DNA from: a bacterium
Lineage (GTDB): Bacteria > Patescibacteriota > Minisyncoccia > UBA6257 > JAGOQP01
Assembly: GCA_021780615.1 (NCBI GenBank)
Contig: JAJXYJ010000002.1
Location: 1-32,496, forward strand
DNA: 32,496 nucleotides
Reading direction: 5' to 3'
Numbering within the stretch: position 1 is the stretch's first letter; each line of letters begins with the position of its first letter. Below the pieces are notes generated by a model, which searched no databases, was not told where the DNA came from, and saw only the letters and a program-made list of their open reading frames with translations. The translations under genes were made by a program, and so were the position numbers. This document shows, piece after piece, positions 22,847 to 29,689 of this stretch.

Positions 22847-23536
22847 ATGACTTTCCATTTCATATCCCTCTTTCCCGATGTATTTGAGCCATATCTTTCC
22901 GCATCGGTTATTGGAAGAGCTCAAAAGAAAAAAATCATAACAGTCAAAGCGCATGACCTGCGCCGTTGGGCGACCGATAAGCATCACAAGGCGGACGACA
23001 AGCCATTTGGGGGTGGTCCAGGCATGGTGCTGAAGGTTGAACCGATATATAAGGGAGTTAAAAGTATAAAGTCAAAAGTTGAAAGTAGAAAAGGAAAAAA
23101 ACAGAAGACACGGGTGATTCTTTTGAGTACGCGGGGAACATTGTTGACTGGGGCGGTGGCAAAACGGCTTTCTACATATGATCATCTTATTTTTATCTGC
23201 GGCCGATATGAGGGGGTTGATGAGCGGGTTGCAGAGCATGTGGCGGATGAAGAGATCTCCATCGGCGACGTGGTGCTTTCAGGAGGGGAGCTTCCCGCAC
23301 TGGTGGTCGCTGACGCAGTGGCCCGCTTTATTCCTGGTGTGCTAGGGACATACGAATCATTGGAAGATATTAAAGGAAGTTATCCGACCTACACGCATCC
23401 TGAAGTTTTTTTCCCCGTCAAAAAAGGTGTTCAGGGTAAAACGCGAGGATGGCGTGTGCCGTCCGTGCTTTTATCGGGAGATCATAAAAAAATAGATGCT
23501 TGGCGAAAGGATACTGATGGGCGCACGGGAAAATAA
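22847..23536 (+). CDS. trmD: tRNA (guanine-N1)-methyltransferase
   Basis: The 229-aa product methylates G37 of tRNAs to prevent frameshifts. The SPOUT knot shows ICGRYEGVDERV and ISIGDVVLSGGELPALVVADA, the SAM-binding loops of TrmD. The N-terminus FHFISLFPDVFEPYLSASVIGRA and DKPFGGGPGMVLKVEPI are canonical. A Lys/Ser-rich insert, KSIKSKVESRKGKKQKTR (about residues 73-90), follows the GGGPGM segment, where homologs have a short loop. Its DNA (23056-23100) reads like the AT-rich word repeats seen between genes here. It follows rpsP-khpA as in many bacteria, but rplS does not follow. Confidence 0.96.
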   Translation: MTFHFISLFPDVFEPYLSASVIGRAQKKKIITVKAHDLRRWATDKHHKADDKPFGGGPGMVLKVEPIYKGVKSIKSKVESRKGKKQKTRVILLSTRGTLLTGAVAKRLSTYDHLIFICGRYEGVDERVAEHVADEEISIGDVVLSGGELPALVVADAVARFIPGVLGTYESLEDIKGSYPTYTHPEVFFPVKKGVQGKTRGWRVPSVLLSGDHKKIDAWRKDTDGRTGK

Positions 23537-23538
23537 TG

Positions 23539-23547
23539 TGATATACT
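23539..23547 (+). promoter_or_regulatory. Extended -10 promoter of the DedA gene, leaderless
   Basis: TGATATACT (TG 23539-23540, TATACT 23542-23547) ends seven bases before the ATG. Confidence 0.5.
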
Positions 23548-23554
23548 ACAAACT

Positions 23555-24157
23555 ATGACAGAACCTACATTTATCACATTGGTTTCTTGGGTTATTGCTC
23601 ATGGGTACACACTATTTTTTGTCGCCTCAATACTTGAGGGCCCTCTGGTCACTGCTGCCGCCGGTGTCGCCGCATCGTTAGGATATTTTAGTTTGCCGAT
23701 TATTATCCTTATTTCCATTGCAGGAGACCTGGTTGCCGACACGCTCTATTATGCCATCGGCTATTGGGGTGGTAGAAAATTTGTCGAACGGTTCGGTATC
23801 TATGTGGGACTTACGATTGAGCGGATTAAAAAATTTGAATCATTGTTGCATCGTCATTTAGGAAAGACGATGGTTTTTTTTAAACTATCTCCGGTCATTC
23901 CGGTTCCGGGTATTTTACTCATCGGTTCATCCCGCGCCCCGCTACGGAAATTTGTTAAAACATCTTTGATCATTACCGTTCCCAAATCAATCTTGTTTGC
24001 GTTCATTGGGTTCTATTCGGGGAAGGCGTATGCATATCTGAGTGGTACAATTGTGAAGGCGCAATATGCCGTATTTATCTCGGTACTTCTTATTTTTGCG
24101 GTGTATTTTCTGTACAAGTGGGGATCTGAGTATATTGTTGAAAAGATAAAAGAATAG
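23555..24157 (+). CDS. DedA/VTT-family membrane protein
   Basis: The 200-aa product has 4-5 hydrophobic segments. The DedA core is visible in EGPLVTAAAGVAASLGY (about 29-45), GDLVADTLYYAIGYWGGRKF (about 57-76) and FKLSPVIPVPGILLIGSSR (about 109-127), which corresponds to the family FxRFxPxxR region but without its first Arg. Relatives act in the inner membrane as probable lipid flippases or scramblases for undecaprenyl phosphate or phosphatidylethanolamine. Which substrate applies here cannot be told. The gene is probably leaderless, since a -10 lies seven bases upstream, and it precedes a glycosyltransferase. Confidence 0.88.
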   Translation: MTEPTFITLVSWVIAHGYTLFFVASILEGPLVTAAAGVAASLGYFSLPIIILISIAGDLVADTLYYAIGYWGGRKFVERFGIYVGLTIERIKKFESLLHRHLGKTMVFFKLSPVIPVPGILLIGSSRAPLRKFVKTSLIITVPKSILFAFIGFYSGKAYAYLSGTIVKAQYAVFISVLLIFAVYFLYKWGSEYIVEKIKE

Positions 24158-24164
24158 TTTTTTC

Positions 24165-24193
24165 TTGACATGCATTCGTTTTGTTGCGATGCT
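24165..24193 (+). promoter_or_regulatory. Weak promoter for the glycosyltransferase
   Basis: TTGACA (24165-24170), 17 bases, GATGCT (24188-24193). The -35 is good and the -10 poor. Confidence 0.35.
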
Positions 24194-24242
24194 CTATCCA
24201 GCTATTTTATATTTTGAAAATAATAAAAAAAGGAATAACTCT

Positions 24243-25406
24243 ATGAATATTCTTATGGGTCATGAAGCTCAACCGGAAGGAGACGGCGTTACTGTTGTGG
24301 TCAGAAAAATTGCTAAAAAAGCGGTTGAGTATGGCGATAAAAGTATTGTCGTAACTGGCTGGGTGCAACATCAAGAACTTTCTCCAGTTCCGCTCTATTT
24401 CGTACCGGCAATTAGATTTCCTCTGTATCGGGAATATAGAATGCCCTATCAGACTCGTTTCGACGAAAATCTGGTAAAAAAGTTGGATGCTTTTGATCCT
24501 GACGTTATTCATTTGCACAGTCCAGGACCATTTTTTGCGCGTGCAATCATTGCATACGCTCGTCAAAAAGGCATCCCTATTATTGGTACGTATCATACCG
24601 ATTTTGATAAGTATCTTCGGTATTATCACCTCTCATTACTTCGTCCGCTTCTCTGGTTTTTGCTACGGGGGGTCTACAACAATGTGGATGCGGTCACAAC
24701 GCCTTCACAAGCAACCGCGGAAAGTCTTATATACCACGGAGTAAAAAATGTACATGTTATCCCGTGGGGGACAGATCTTAAAGGATTTAATCCCTCATAT
24801 CGATCCGCCCAATGGCGGGCAAAAATTCTTACTGGTGAACAGAAGAAAATTATGCTCTTTGTGGGGCGCCTCACGTGGGAAAAGGATTTAAAGACGCTTG
24901 CTAAAGTATGGAACATCTTACGTGGCACACGCAACGATGTTGTTATGGTTATTGCCGGAGACGGTCCTAACAGAAAAGATCTTGAAAAATTAATGCCCAA
25001 AGCTCAGTTTCTTGGGCGCATTAATAAAGAGGATCTTGCCATAGCTTATGCCTCCAGCGATATTCTTTTGTTTCCGTCAAGTACGGAAACGTTTGGTAAT
25101 GTCACTATTGAAGCGATGGCGTCGGGTATTGTGCCTGTCGTCGCCAATGAAGGGGGGAGTAAAACACTCGTCAAAGACGGAGAAACCGGATTTTTATGCC
25201 GTACGCGAGATGCAAAAGATTTTGCGCAAAAAACGCAGCAACTTCTGGATGATGAAAATCTCTACGCACGGATGCGCAGTGCATGCATAACGTATGCCCA
25301 AGATTTCTCTTGGGAGCGGGTATATGAACATATCCGCGATATATACACTTCAGTTATTCAAGAAGAGGTTCCTGCCTATGAGGAAGAACTTCTCTCGCAG
25401 GGATAG
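24243..25406 (+). CDS. GT4-family glycosyltransferase
   Basis: The 387-aa product is a two-Rossmann-domain, retaining glycosyltransferase of the GT-B fold. The N-terminal domain has DVIHLHSPGPFFARA and GTYHTDFDKYLRYY. The C-terminal donor domain has IPWGTDLKGF, MLFVGRLTWEKDL and the E-x7-E motif region SSTETFGNVTIEAMASGIVP. Relatives add mannose or glucose to lipids such as phosphatidyl-inositol or diacylglycerol; the acceptor here is unknown. I chose the ATG at 24243, preceded by AAAAAGGAAT, over a longer TTG-start frame that begins inside the -35. It ends at a strong terminator. The adjoining DedA gene hints at an envelope role. Confidence 0.88.
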   Translation: MNILMGHEAQPEGDGVTVVVRKIAKKAVEYGDKSIVVTGWVQHQELSPVPLYFVPAIRFPLYREYRMPYQTRFDENLVKKLDAFDPDVIHLHSPGPFFARAIIAYARQKGIPIIGTYHTDFDKYLRYYHLSLLRPLLWFLLRGVYNNVDAVTTPSQATAESLIYHGVKNVHVIPWGTDLKGFNPSYRSAQWRAKILTGEQKKIMLFVGRLTWEKDLKTLAKVWNILRGTRNDVVMVIAGDGPNRKDLEKLMPKAQFLGRINKEDLAIAYASSDILLFPSSTETFGNVTIEAMASGIVPVVANEGGSKTLVKDGETGFLCRTRDAKDFAQKTQQLLDDENLYARMRSACITYAQDFSWERVYEHIRDIYTSVIQEEVPAYEEELLSQG

Positions 25407-25407
25407 G

Positions 25408-25440
25408 CAACACCGTGTAGCAACTCTACACGGTGTTTTT
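25408..25440 (+). terminator. Glycosyltransferase terminator
   Basis: ACACCGTGTAG-CAACT-CTACACGGTGT then TTTTT, a perfect stem. Confidence 0.95.
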
Positions 25441-25542
25441 ATGGAATGACACAAAGCCATATTGGGGCTATTAATAAACATTTTTGTTCAAGAGGGTGTG
25501 GATAACGTAAAAAAATGGCTCATAAGCTCATTTTTTTATTAC

Positions 25543-25571
25543 TTGACGGAAGATGGGTGACGCGATATGTT
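25543..25571 (+). promoter_or_regulatory. lexA promoter
   Basis: TTGACG (25543-25548), 17 bases, TATGTT (25566-25571). The dyad at 25568-25597 overlaps the -10 and the start point. Confidence 0.6.
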
Positions 25572-25597
25572 TAATGTATATATAACATTATTGAACA
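25568..25597. promoter_or_regulatory. Candidate LexA operator
   Basis: TGTTTAAT (25568-25575) faces ATTGAACA (25590-25597) as an inverted pair, with a second dyad AATGT/ACATT inside (25573-25577, 25585-25589). The position over the -10 suits autorepression. It does not match the E. coli or B. subtilis SOS box. Confidence 0.45.
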
Positions 25598-25602
25598 AAC
25601 AT

Positions 25603-26259
25603 ATGGATATATTAACACCGCACGAAGAAAAGGTTTTAGGAGCTATTAAATCTTTTTTTGCCAGCCATCGAGTGATGCCAACAGTGAGAGAAATCCAACA
25701 AGAAGCCGAACGCATGGGATTGGTGGTTAAAAGTATCGGAAGTATTTTTCTCTATCTTAAAAGTCTTGAGCGCAAAAACTATATTACCCGCCCTTCAGAT
25801 CGAAAACGACGGGGTATTGAACTTATTGATGCGGCAAAGGATCATTTCATTCGCGTACCGCTTTTTGGATCGGCGAGTGCCGGGACGCCGGTGTTTTTTG
25901 CCGAACAAAACATAGAAGGATACCTGCGTGTCTCTAGTCGTCTCCTGCGCAATGATAAAGTATTTGGGCTGCGCGTCGCAGGGGATTCTATGAATCAGGC
26001 GGAAGTGAATGGTAAGAAAATAGCGGATGGAGATTTTATCCTCGTAGATCCTGGTCCGCACGAGTATCACGATGGCGATAAAGTGTTGGTGGTTATTGAT
26101 GGCTTGGCGACTGTTAAAAATTTTAAACGGGTGGAAAAGAGGGTTATTGGGCTTTTTCCGCAATCAAGCAATCCGGTGCACCAGCCGATATATCTCACGC
26201 CCATGGATGATTTTATCATCAACGGCAAAGTCATTGATGTGCTCAAACACTTTCGCTAA
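25603..26259 (+). CDS. lexA: LexA-type SOS repressor
   Basis: From the ATG at 25603 the product is 218 aa. The N-terminal winged helix (about 1-75) has MPTVREIQQEA, the usual DNA-reading helix entry. The C-terminal S24 peptidase domain keeps the cleavage pair Ala93-Gly94 in GSASAGTP, Ser129 in VAGDSMN and Lys172 in LATVKNFKR, so self-cleavage on RecA-ssDNA should work. An upstream ATG (25567) adds 12 residues but overlaps the predicted -10, so the shorter start is better; it also matches family N-termini. A dyad over the promoter suggests autoregulation. recA and other SOS genes are not in view. Confidence 0.92.
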   Translation: MDILTPHEEKVLGAIKSFFASHRVMPTVREIQQEAERMGLVVKSIGSIFLYLKSLERKNYITRPSDRKRRGIELIDAAKDHFIRVPLFGSASAGTPVFFAEQNIEGYLRVSSRLLRNDKVFGLRVAGDSMNQAEVNGKKIADGDFILVDPGPHEYHDGDKVLVVIDGLATVKNFKRVEKRVIGLFPQSSNPVHQPIYLTPMDDFIINGKVIDVLKHFR

Positions 26260-26351
26260 AAAAAGAATTGGCATGTTGTACTGTATACATTTTTATGATA
26301 GGGTTTTTGTCGGTTCTCAATAAAATTTAAAAAATCTACAAGGAGGATGCC

Positions 26352-26747
26352 ATGCATACGCAGGCAAGAAAGGCTGAAATAGGAGTAGGACTTATTTCAG
26401 TTGGAATTGTTTTTATTCTCTTTCCTATCGTTAATTTTTTTAATGTTCCTCTTGATTTAGGAGAGGCGTCAATTTCTATCTTATTTGGTGTGATATGCAT
26501 CATTACAGGAGCGTGGGATATTTGGTTCCAAATATCCTATTCGGGAGATAATACTTGTATTTCTCGATGGCAGAAAGAAATACAAGATGATGAAGTTTTT
26601 CTTGGCTATTACACTCAAGAAACATTTAACGCTCTGGAAGTTGAGGAAAAAAGAATGGGGGTACATGGTAACAAAAAGGGAAAATATCCCGTTTTTGTCA
26701 AAATTCCTCAAGAAATCAAAGGAGGGATTGAAAATACAAATGCATGA
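26352..26747 (+). CDS. Small two-span membrane protein, unknown
   Basis: I do not recognise this 131-aa protein. It has two hydrophobic spans (about 10-30, VGLISVGIVFILFPIVNFF, and 40-58, ISILFGVICIITGAWDIWF) and a charged cytoplasmic or external tail of about 70 residues with one Cys. A strong Shine-Dalgarno, AAGGAGGA, lies five bases before the ATG, and a compact terminator follows the stop. It stands alone between lexA and rpsB. Confidence 0.75.
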   Translation: MHTQARKAEIGVGLISVGIVFILFPIVNFFNVPLDLGEASISILFGVICIITGAWDIWFQISYSGDNTCISRWQKEIQDDEVFLGYYTQETFNALEVEEKRMGVHGNKKGKYPVFVKIPQEIKGGIENTNA

Positions 26748-26753
26748 ATTTTT

Positions 26754-26778
26754 TGCCGGTGATACGCCGGCATTTTTT
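26754..26778 (+). terminator. Terminator
   Basis: TGCCGG-TGATACG-CCGGCA then TTTTTT. Confidence 0.85.
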
Positions 26779-26794
26779 ATGAACCTCATTTCCC

Positions 26795-26823
26795 TTGCTT
26801 TTTACTCGCTGCTCCTGTATACT
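26795..26823 (+). promoter_or_regulatory. rpsB-tsf promoter
   Basis: TTGCTT (26795-26800), 17 bases, TATACT (26818-26823). Confidence 0.6.
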
Positions 26824-26854
26824 CCTTTTCGTTGTGATATAAATTATATTTGTT

Positions 26855-27625
26855 ATGGCAATGAAGGTAAAAACTGAAGAAAAAGAAGTTGATTCACGTG
26901 AAGAAGAAAAGGACGCTTCGACGCTCCATTTTGATTTTCAAAATTCAGGCGTTGACGAAGAGGCGCTCATGGATATGACGAAGGCGGGGGTACTGTACGG
27001 GCATAAAAAATCTCGTAAAAATCCTCGTTTTAATGATTATATTTTTAGCGTGCGCAGCGGTATTGAGGTGATTGATATTTCCAAAACGGTGCAGGCCATT
27101 GAATTTTTGGCGCAATTCCTTAAAAAGAACGTTGCGGAAAAAAAGAATATTCTCATCATCGGCACGCAACCAGCGGCGCGCGAAGCGGTTGAAAAACTTT
27201 CGCAGGCGTTGGGCGATTGTCCGTATGTGGTGACCAAGTGGATCGGTGGACTTATTACCAATTTCAGTGTTCTTTCTAAGCGATTGGCATACTACAAAAA
27301 ACAAAAAAAGGGACTTGCCGAAGGTGCGTTTGATAAGTACACCAAACGCGAACGGCTTTTGATGGAGCGAGAGGTTCAAAAAATGGATACCAAGTTTAAA
27401 GGATTGGAAAAATTTGAAGTGGTACCTGATGTTATTTTTCTTATTGACTCATCACCCAAAAATCACCAGACAGCGCTCCATGAAGCACAGGTTAAAAAGC
27501 TTACTGTTGTGGGCATTATCGATAACGATGATAACCCGGGAGATTTTAGTTATTTTATTCCTGCCAATGATCACGCTCGTGCATCAATTGAATGGGTTAT
27601 CAATCGTCTGATTACTAACTTATAG
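26855..27625 (+). CDS. rpsB: 30S ribosomal protein S2
   Basis: The 256-aa product has the S2 signatures: AGVLYGHKKSRKNPRFNDYIF (first 20 residues of the rRNA-binding region, about 44-64), ILIIGTQPAAREAVEKL, KWIGGLITNF and PDVIFLIDSSPKNHQTALHEA. The coiled-coil insert lies between. A 30-residue acidic, Lys/Glu-rich N-terminal extension precedes the fold. It begins the rpsB-tsf pair, separated by 60 bases. No Shine-Dalgarno is clear. Confidence 0.96.
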   Translation: MAMKVKTEEKEVDSREEEKDASTLHFDFQNSGVDEEALMDMTKAGVLYGHKKSRKNPRFNDYIFSVRSGIEVIDISKTVQAIEFLAQFLKKNVAEKKNILIIGTQPAAREAVEKLSQALGDCPYVVTKWIGGLITNFSVLSKRLAYYKKQKKGLAEGAFDKYTKRERLLMEREVQKMDTKFKGLEKFEVVPDVIFLIDSSPKNHQTALHEAQVKKLTVVGIIDNDDNPGDFSYFIPANDHARASIEWVINRLITNL

Positions 27626-27685
27626 GAAAGCCGATAGTACGTTGAGGATGTTACATTATATTTTTGAGTATAAAACGAACACATT

Positions 27686-28126
27686 ATGAATGACGCCATC
27701 ATACAGCTTCGTGAACAAACCGGTGCGGGAGTTATGGATTGCAAACGTGCATTAGATGATTCCGCAGGCGACGTGCAGAAAGCAAAGGAGCTCATCTTTC
27801 AACGGGGATTTGCGAAGGCTGCAAAAAAAGAGGATCGCAAAACAGGAGCCGGATATCTTGAAGCATATGTTCACGGTGGTCGCATTGGAGTTCTTCTTGA
27901 GGTTCGATGTGAAACCGACTTTGTCGCCAAAAACGATCAATTTAAGGCATTTGTGCATGATGTCGCCCTCCAGATTGCTTCTATGAATCCGGAAAATGTT
28001 ACTGATTTACTGGCACAACCTTTTATCAAGGATTCATCATTGACTATGAACGACTTATTATCTCGAATGATTGCCACCATTGGAGAAAATATGAAAATTG
28101 AGCGCTTTGCTCGTTACGAACTCTAA
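27686..28126 (+). CDS. tsf: Elongation factor Ts, short form
   Basis: The 146-aa product recycles EF-Tu-GDP. The N-terminal UBA-like domain has LREQTGAGVMDCKRALDD and the key TDFVAKND (about 77-84), which contacts EF-Tu. E. coli EF-Ts is 283 aa; here the second half-core subdomain and the coiled coil are lacking, leaving one core subdomain, as in the short Thermus-type factor (about 196 aa) or less. The frame ends cleanly at IERFARYEL, a motif normally near the end of the family, so this is a natural short form and not a break. It follows rpsB. Confidence 0.93.
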   Translation: MNDAIIQLREQTGAGVMDCKRALDDSAGDVQKAKELIFQRGFAKAAKKEDRKTGAGYLEAYVHGGRIGVLLEVRCETDFVAKNDQFKAFVHDVALQIASMNPENVTDLLAQPFIKDSSLTMNDLLSRMIATIGENMKIERFARYEL

Positions 28127-28131
28127 TATTT

Positions 28132-28485
28132 ATGACGACTTATATTGCAGAAATTATATTTTTTGCAAGTATTGCGTATATTGCATACCTTATCATTATC
28201 AAGTTGCCAGTGACGGACATAACGGCTCTTGAAGGAAATGAAAAAAAAGGACGCAGGATTGAGTATGATCTTTTACATGCGCTTGATAAGCAGGCGTTGT
28301 CTTTAGTGGGTAAAACATTACGACGAGTGCGGCTGTTTATTCTCAAAATTGACAATGCGGTGGTGCATCGACTTGAATCAGTGAAACGAAAGGCGCACGA
28401 TCATGAGGAGGGGAGTCAAAACATATTGCGCGAGATTAGCGAAAAAGCAGAGTCCCAAAAAGCGGAGCAGGATAAGAAGAAGTAG
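28132..28485 (+). CDS. Small membrane-anchored protein, unknown
   Basis: The 117-aa product has one N-terminal membrane span (about 5-24, IAEIIFFASIAYIAYLIIIK) and then a basic, helical and coiled-coil-prone region that ends in Lys/Glu-rich sequence. It begins five bases after the tsf stop, so it is likely cotranscribed with rpsB-tsf. I do not recognise a family. It could tether a cytosolic partner to the membrane. Confidence 0.65.
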   Translation: MTTYIAEIIFFASIAYIAYLIIIKLPVTDITALEGNEKKGRRIEYDLLHALDKQALSLVGKTLRRVRLFILKIDNAVVHRLESVKRKAHDHEEGSQNILREISEKAESQKAEQDKKK

Positions 28486-28582
28486 CCATAGACGTTGCTT
28501 TATAAAAAAATATTGTGCATAGTAGTGGAGCGATAATAAGTGGCACGATATGGTTGTGTATAAAACAGATGGAATCCATAGT

Positions 28583-28806
28583 GCGTGGGTGGCGGAGTGG
28601 TTAATCGCATCCCGATAGTGTATCTTTATAGCTGTTCAATTCTATAGTGCGTGGGTGGCGGAGTGGTCAATCGCATCAGACTGTAAATCTGACGCCCGTT
28701 GGGCTACGTAGGTTCAAATCCTACCCCACGCACTATGAATTGAACAATTTCTCACTATCGGGACGCCCGTTGGGCTACGTAGGTTCAAATCCTACCCCAC
28801 GCACCA
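28583..28806 (+). pseudogene. Split outer tRNA-Tyr copy with another tRNA-Tyr in its anticodon arm
   Basis: The 5' part (28583-28609) equals the inner tRNA-Tyr 5' half except for one base (T for C in the D loop). The 3' part (28764-28803) equals its variable arm, T arm and acceptor exactly, and CCA is encoded at 28804-28806. In place of a normal anticodon arm, TCCCGATAGTG (28610-28620) and its exact complement (28753-28763) bracket the inner tRNA. No valid seven-base anticodon loop remains, so this copy is either a pseudogene or a split tRNA with an unusual joining step. Confidence 0.75.
28649..28732 (+). tRNA. tRNA-Tyr (anticodon GTA), nested
   Basis: A complete class II tRNA. The acceptor GCGTGGG pairs with CCCACGC, the anticodon arm TCAGA-CTGTAAA-TCTGA gives GTA, the long variable arm is CGCCCGTTGGGC plus linker, and the T arm is GTAGG-TTCAAAT-CCTAC. 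The discriminator is A28732 and CTA follows, so CCA is not encoded. Flanking bases extend the acceptor stem by about 14 bp, which is unusual for RNase P and RNase Z processing. Confidence 0.93.
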
Positions 28807-28873
28807 TGGATTCGATGTGTTGCAAAAGGCGTATGACTGTTATGGACGCACTTTTTTAAATACAAAATGTATT

Positions 28874-28945
28874 GCCACCTTAGCTCAGCGGTAGAGCAAC
28901 TGTTTTGTAAACAGTAGGTCCGCAGTTCAAATCTGCGAGGTGGCT
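28874..28945 (+). tRNA. tRNA-Thr (anticodon TGT)
   Basis: GCCACCT pairs with AGGTGGC. The D arm is GCTC/GAGC, the anticodon arm ACTGT-TTTGTAA-ACAGT gives TGT, and the T arm is CGCAG-TTCAAAT-CTGCG. The variable and T arms equal those of the intron-containing tRNA-Thr(GGT). Confidence 0.95.
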
Positions 28946-29116
28946 CAGGGATAGTTATCAACCTCCAGTTTTCAATGATCAATAAATTTCCAATTGGTCG
29001 GTTTTGTGATTTTTGTATATCTTCTGGAGTATGGAAGATATTAAAAATTAGTATCTTATGCTTATTGCCAAAGGAGTAGTCTTTTGCTAGGATGTGTTAG
29101 TTACTCATATACAAAA
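28946..29116. other. Intergenic spacer between two tRNA-Thr genes
   Basis: AT-rich, no gene. It contains a hairpin-like AAGATA...TATCTT around 29034-29056 and a weak promoter, TTGCTA (29084-29089), 18 bases, TATACA (29108-29113), just before the next tRNA. Confidence 0.45.
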
Positions 29117-29383
29117 GCCGATGTAGCTCAGTTGGTAGAGCAACTCCATGGTAAACATTTGCCCATTGTGGTGGAAACGCCTCAATGAACCTCGAATTAC
29201 GGTTAAAGGCCATCCGCATGGTTCAGACCGTCCCGCCCTAGGCGGGCGAACGACTGACAAGAGGAGCTAACCCTTGTATGAGGTATGCTCAAGATACAGT
29301 CTAATCCTTCTATATAAAGCGGATAAGTAAAAAGAAGGTAGAAATGAAGGAGTAGGTCCGCAGTTCAAATCTGCGCATCGGCT
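29117..29383 (+). tRNA. tRNA-Thr (anticodon GGT) interrupted by a group I intron
   Basis: The 5' exon (29117-29152) carries acceptor GCCGATG, the D arm, ACTCC and ATGGT. The 3' exon (29347-29383) carries AA, GGAGT, the variable loop, T arm CGCAG-TTCAAAT-CTGCG and CATCGGC. Joined, the loop reads ATGGTAA with anticodon GGT and the acceptor pairs fully. The splice point is after the third anticodon base. The discriminator is T29383. Confidence 0.93.
29153..29346 (+). ncRNA. Group I intron, 194 nt, without ORF
   Basis: The 5' exon ends in U and the intron in G, as group I splicing needs. P4 is TGAACC (29186-29191) with GGTTCA (29220-29225). P3 is CCTC (29180-29183) with GAGG (29261-29264). P7 is GACTG (29252-29256) with CAGTC (29297-29301), and the S element AAGATACAGTC (29291-29301) is near consensus. 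P6 is extended by a CCCGCC/GGCGGG hairpin (29232-29246). A P1 between AUGGU and GCCCAU needs one bulged C. At 194 nt it is among the compact members. No endonuclease frame is inside. Confidence 0.88.
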
Positions 29384-29469
29384 CATGTGGCTTTTTTAAA
29401 TAAAGAAGAAATGCGCTTGCTTTTTGTGTCGCGACAAGGTATAGTGGCAACTATTGAATTTCATCGCAT

Positions 29470-29640
29470 ATGGCAAAGTCAAAATTTAGAGAAAATTTAA
29501 TCAAACTCAAATGTTCCAAATGTAAACGTATCAACTACTATACACGTAAGAACAAAAAAACATCGACGGCAAAGCTGGCTATTAAAAAGCATTGTCCATG
29601 GTGCCGCATTCATACGATACACAACGAAACAAAAATATAA
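29470..29640 (+). CDS. rpmG: 50S ribosomal protein L33
   Basis: The 56-aa product reads MAKSKFRENLIKLKCSKCKR, then NYYTRKNKK and KKHCPWCRIHTIH. The two pairs CSKC and CPWC form the zinc ribbon of C+ type L33. Length and charge are typical. It lies between the tRNA-Thr genes and a divergently oriented tRNA-Trp. Its stop codon falls in the terminator stem. No Shine-Dalgarno is seen. Confidence 0.95.
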   Translation: MAKSKFRENLIKLKCSKCKRINYYTRKNKKTSTAKLAIKKHCPWCRIHTIHNETKI

Positions 29641-29662
29641 CCCATACGGGTTATATTTTTTT
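29634..29662 (+). terminator. rpmG terminator
   Basis: ATATAACCC-ATAC-GGGTTATAT then TTTTTTT, overlapping the stop codon. Confidence 0.92.
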
Positions 29663-29689
29663 ACCAAGAGGAGGTGTTAAAACTATGTG

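Larger units (their letters stand above)
28572..28813. repeat. Nested inverted repeats around the tRNA-Tyr locus
   Basis: From outside inward: GAATCCAT (28572-28579) pairs with 28806-28813; GCGTGGG (28583-28589) with 28796-28802; TCCCGATAGTG (28610-28620) with 28753-28763; GTTCAATTC (28634-28642) with 28737-28745; ATAGT (28644-28648) with 28732-28736; and the inner acceptor stem. The whole locus can fold as one concentric structure. Confidence 0.85.

Noticed and set aside
24165-24242. Longer start (TTG) for the glycosyltransferase
   Set aside because: It would begin inside a TTGACA -35 box and add 26 atypical residues; the ATG at 24243 has a Shine-Dalgarno.
25497-25505. TGTGGATAA, a perfect DnaA-box match
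   Set aside because: It is single, with no cluster, no AT-rich unwinding region and no dnaA or dnaN nearby, so not evidence of an origin.
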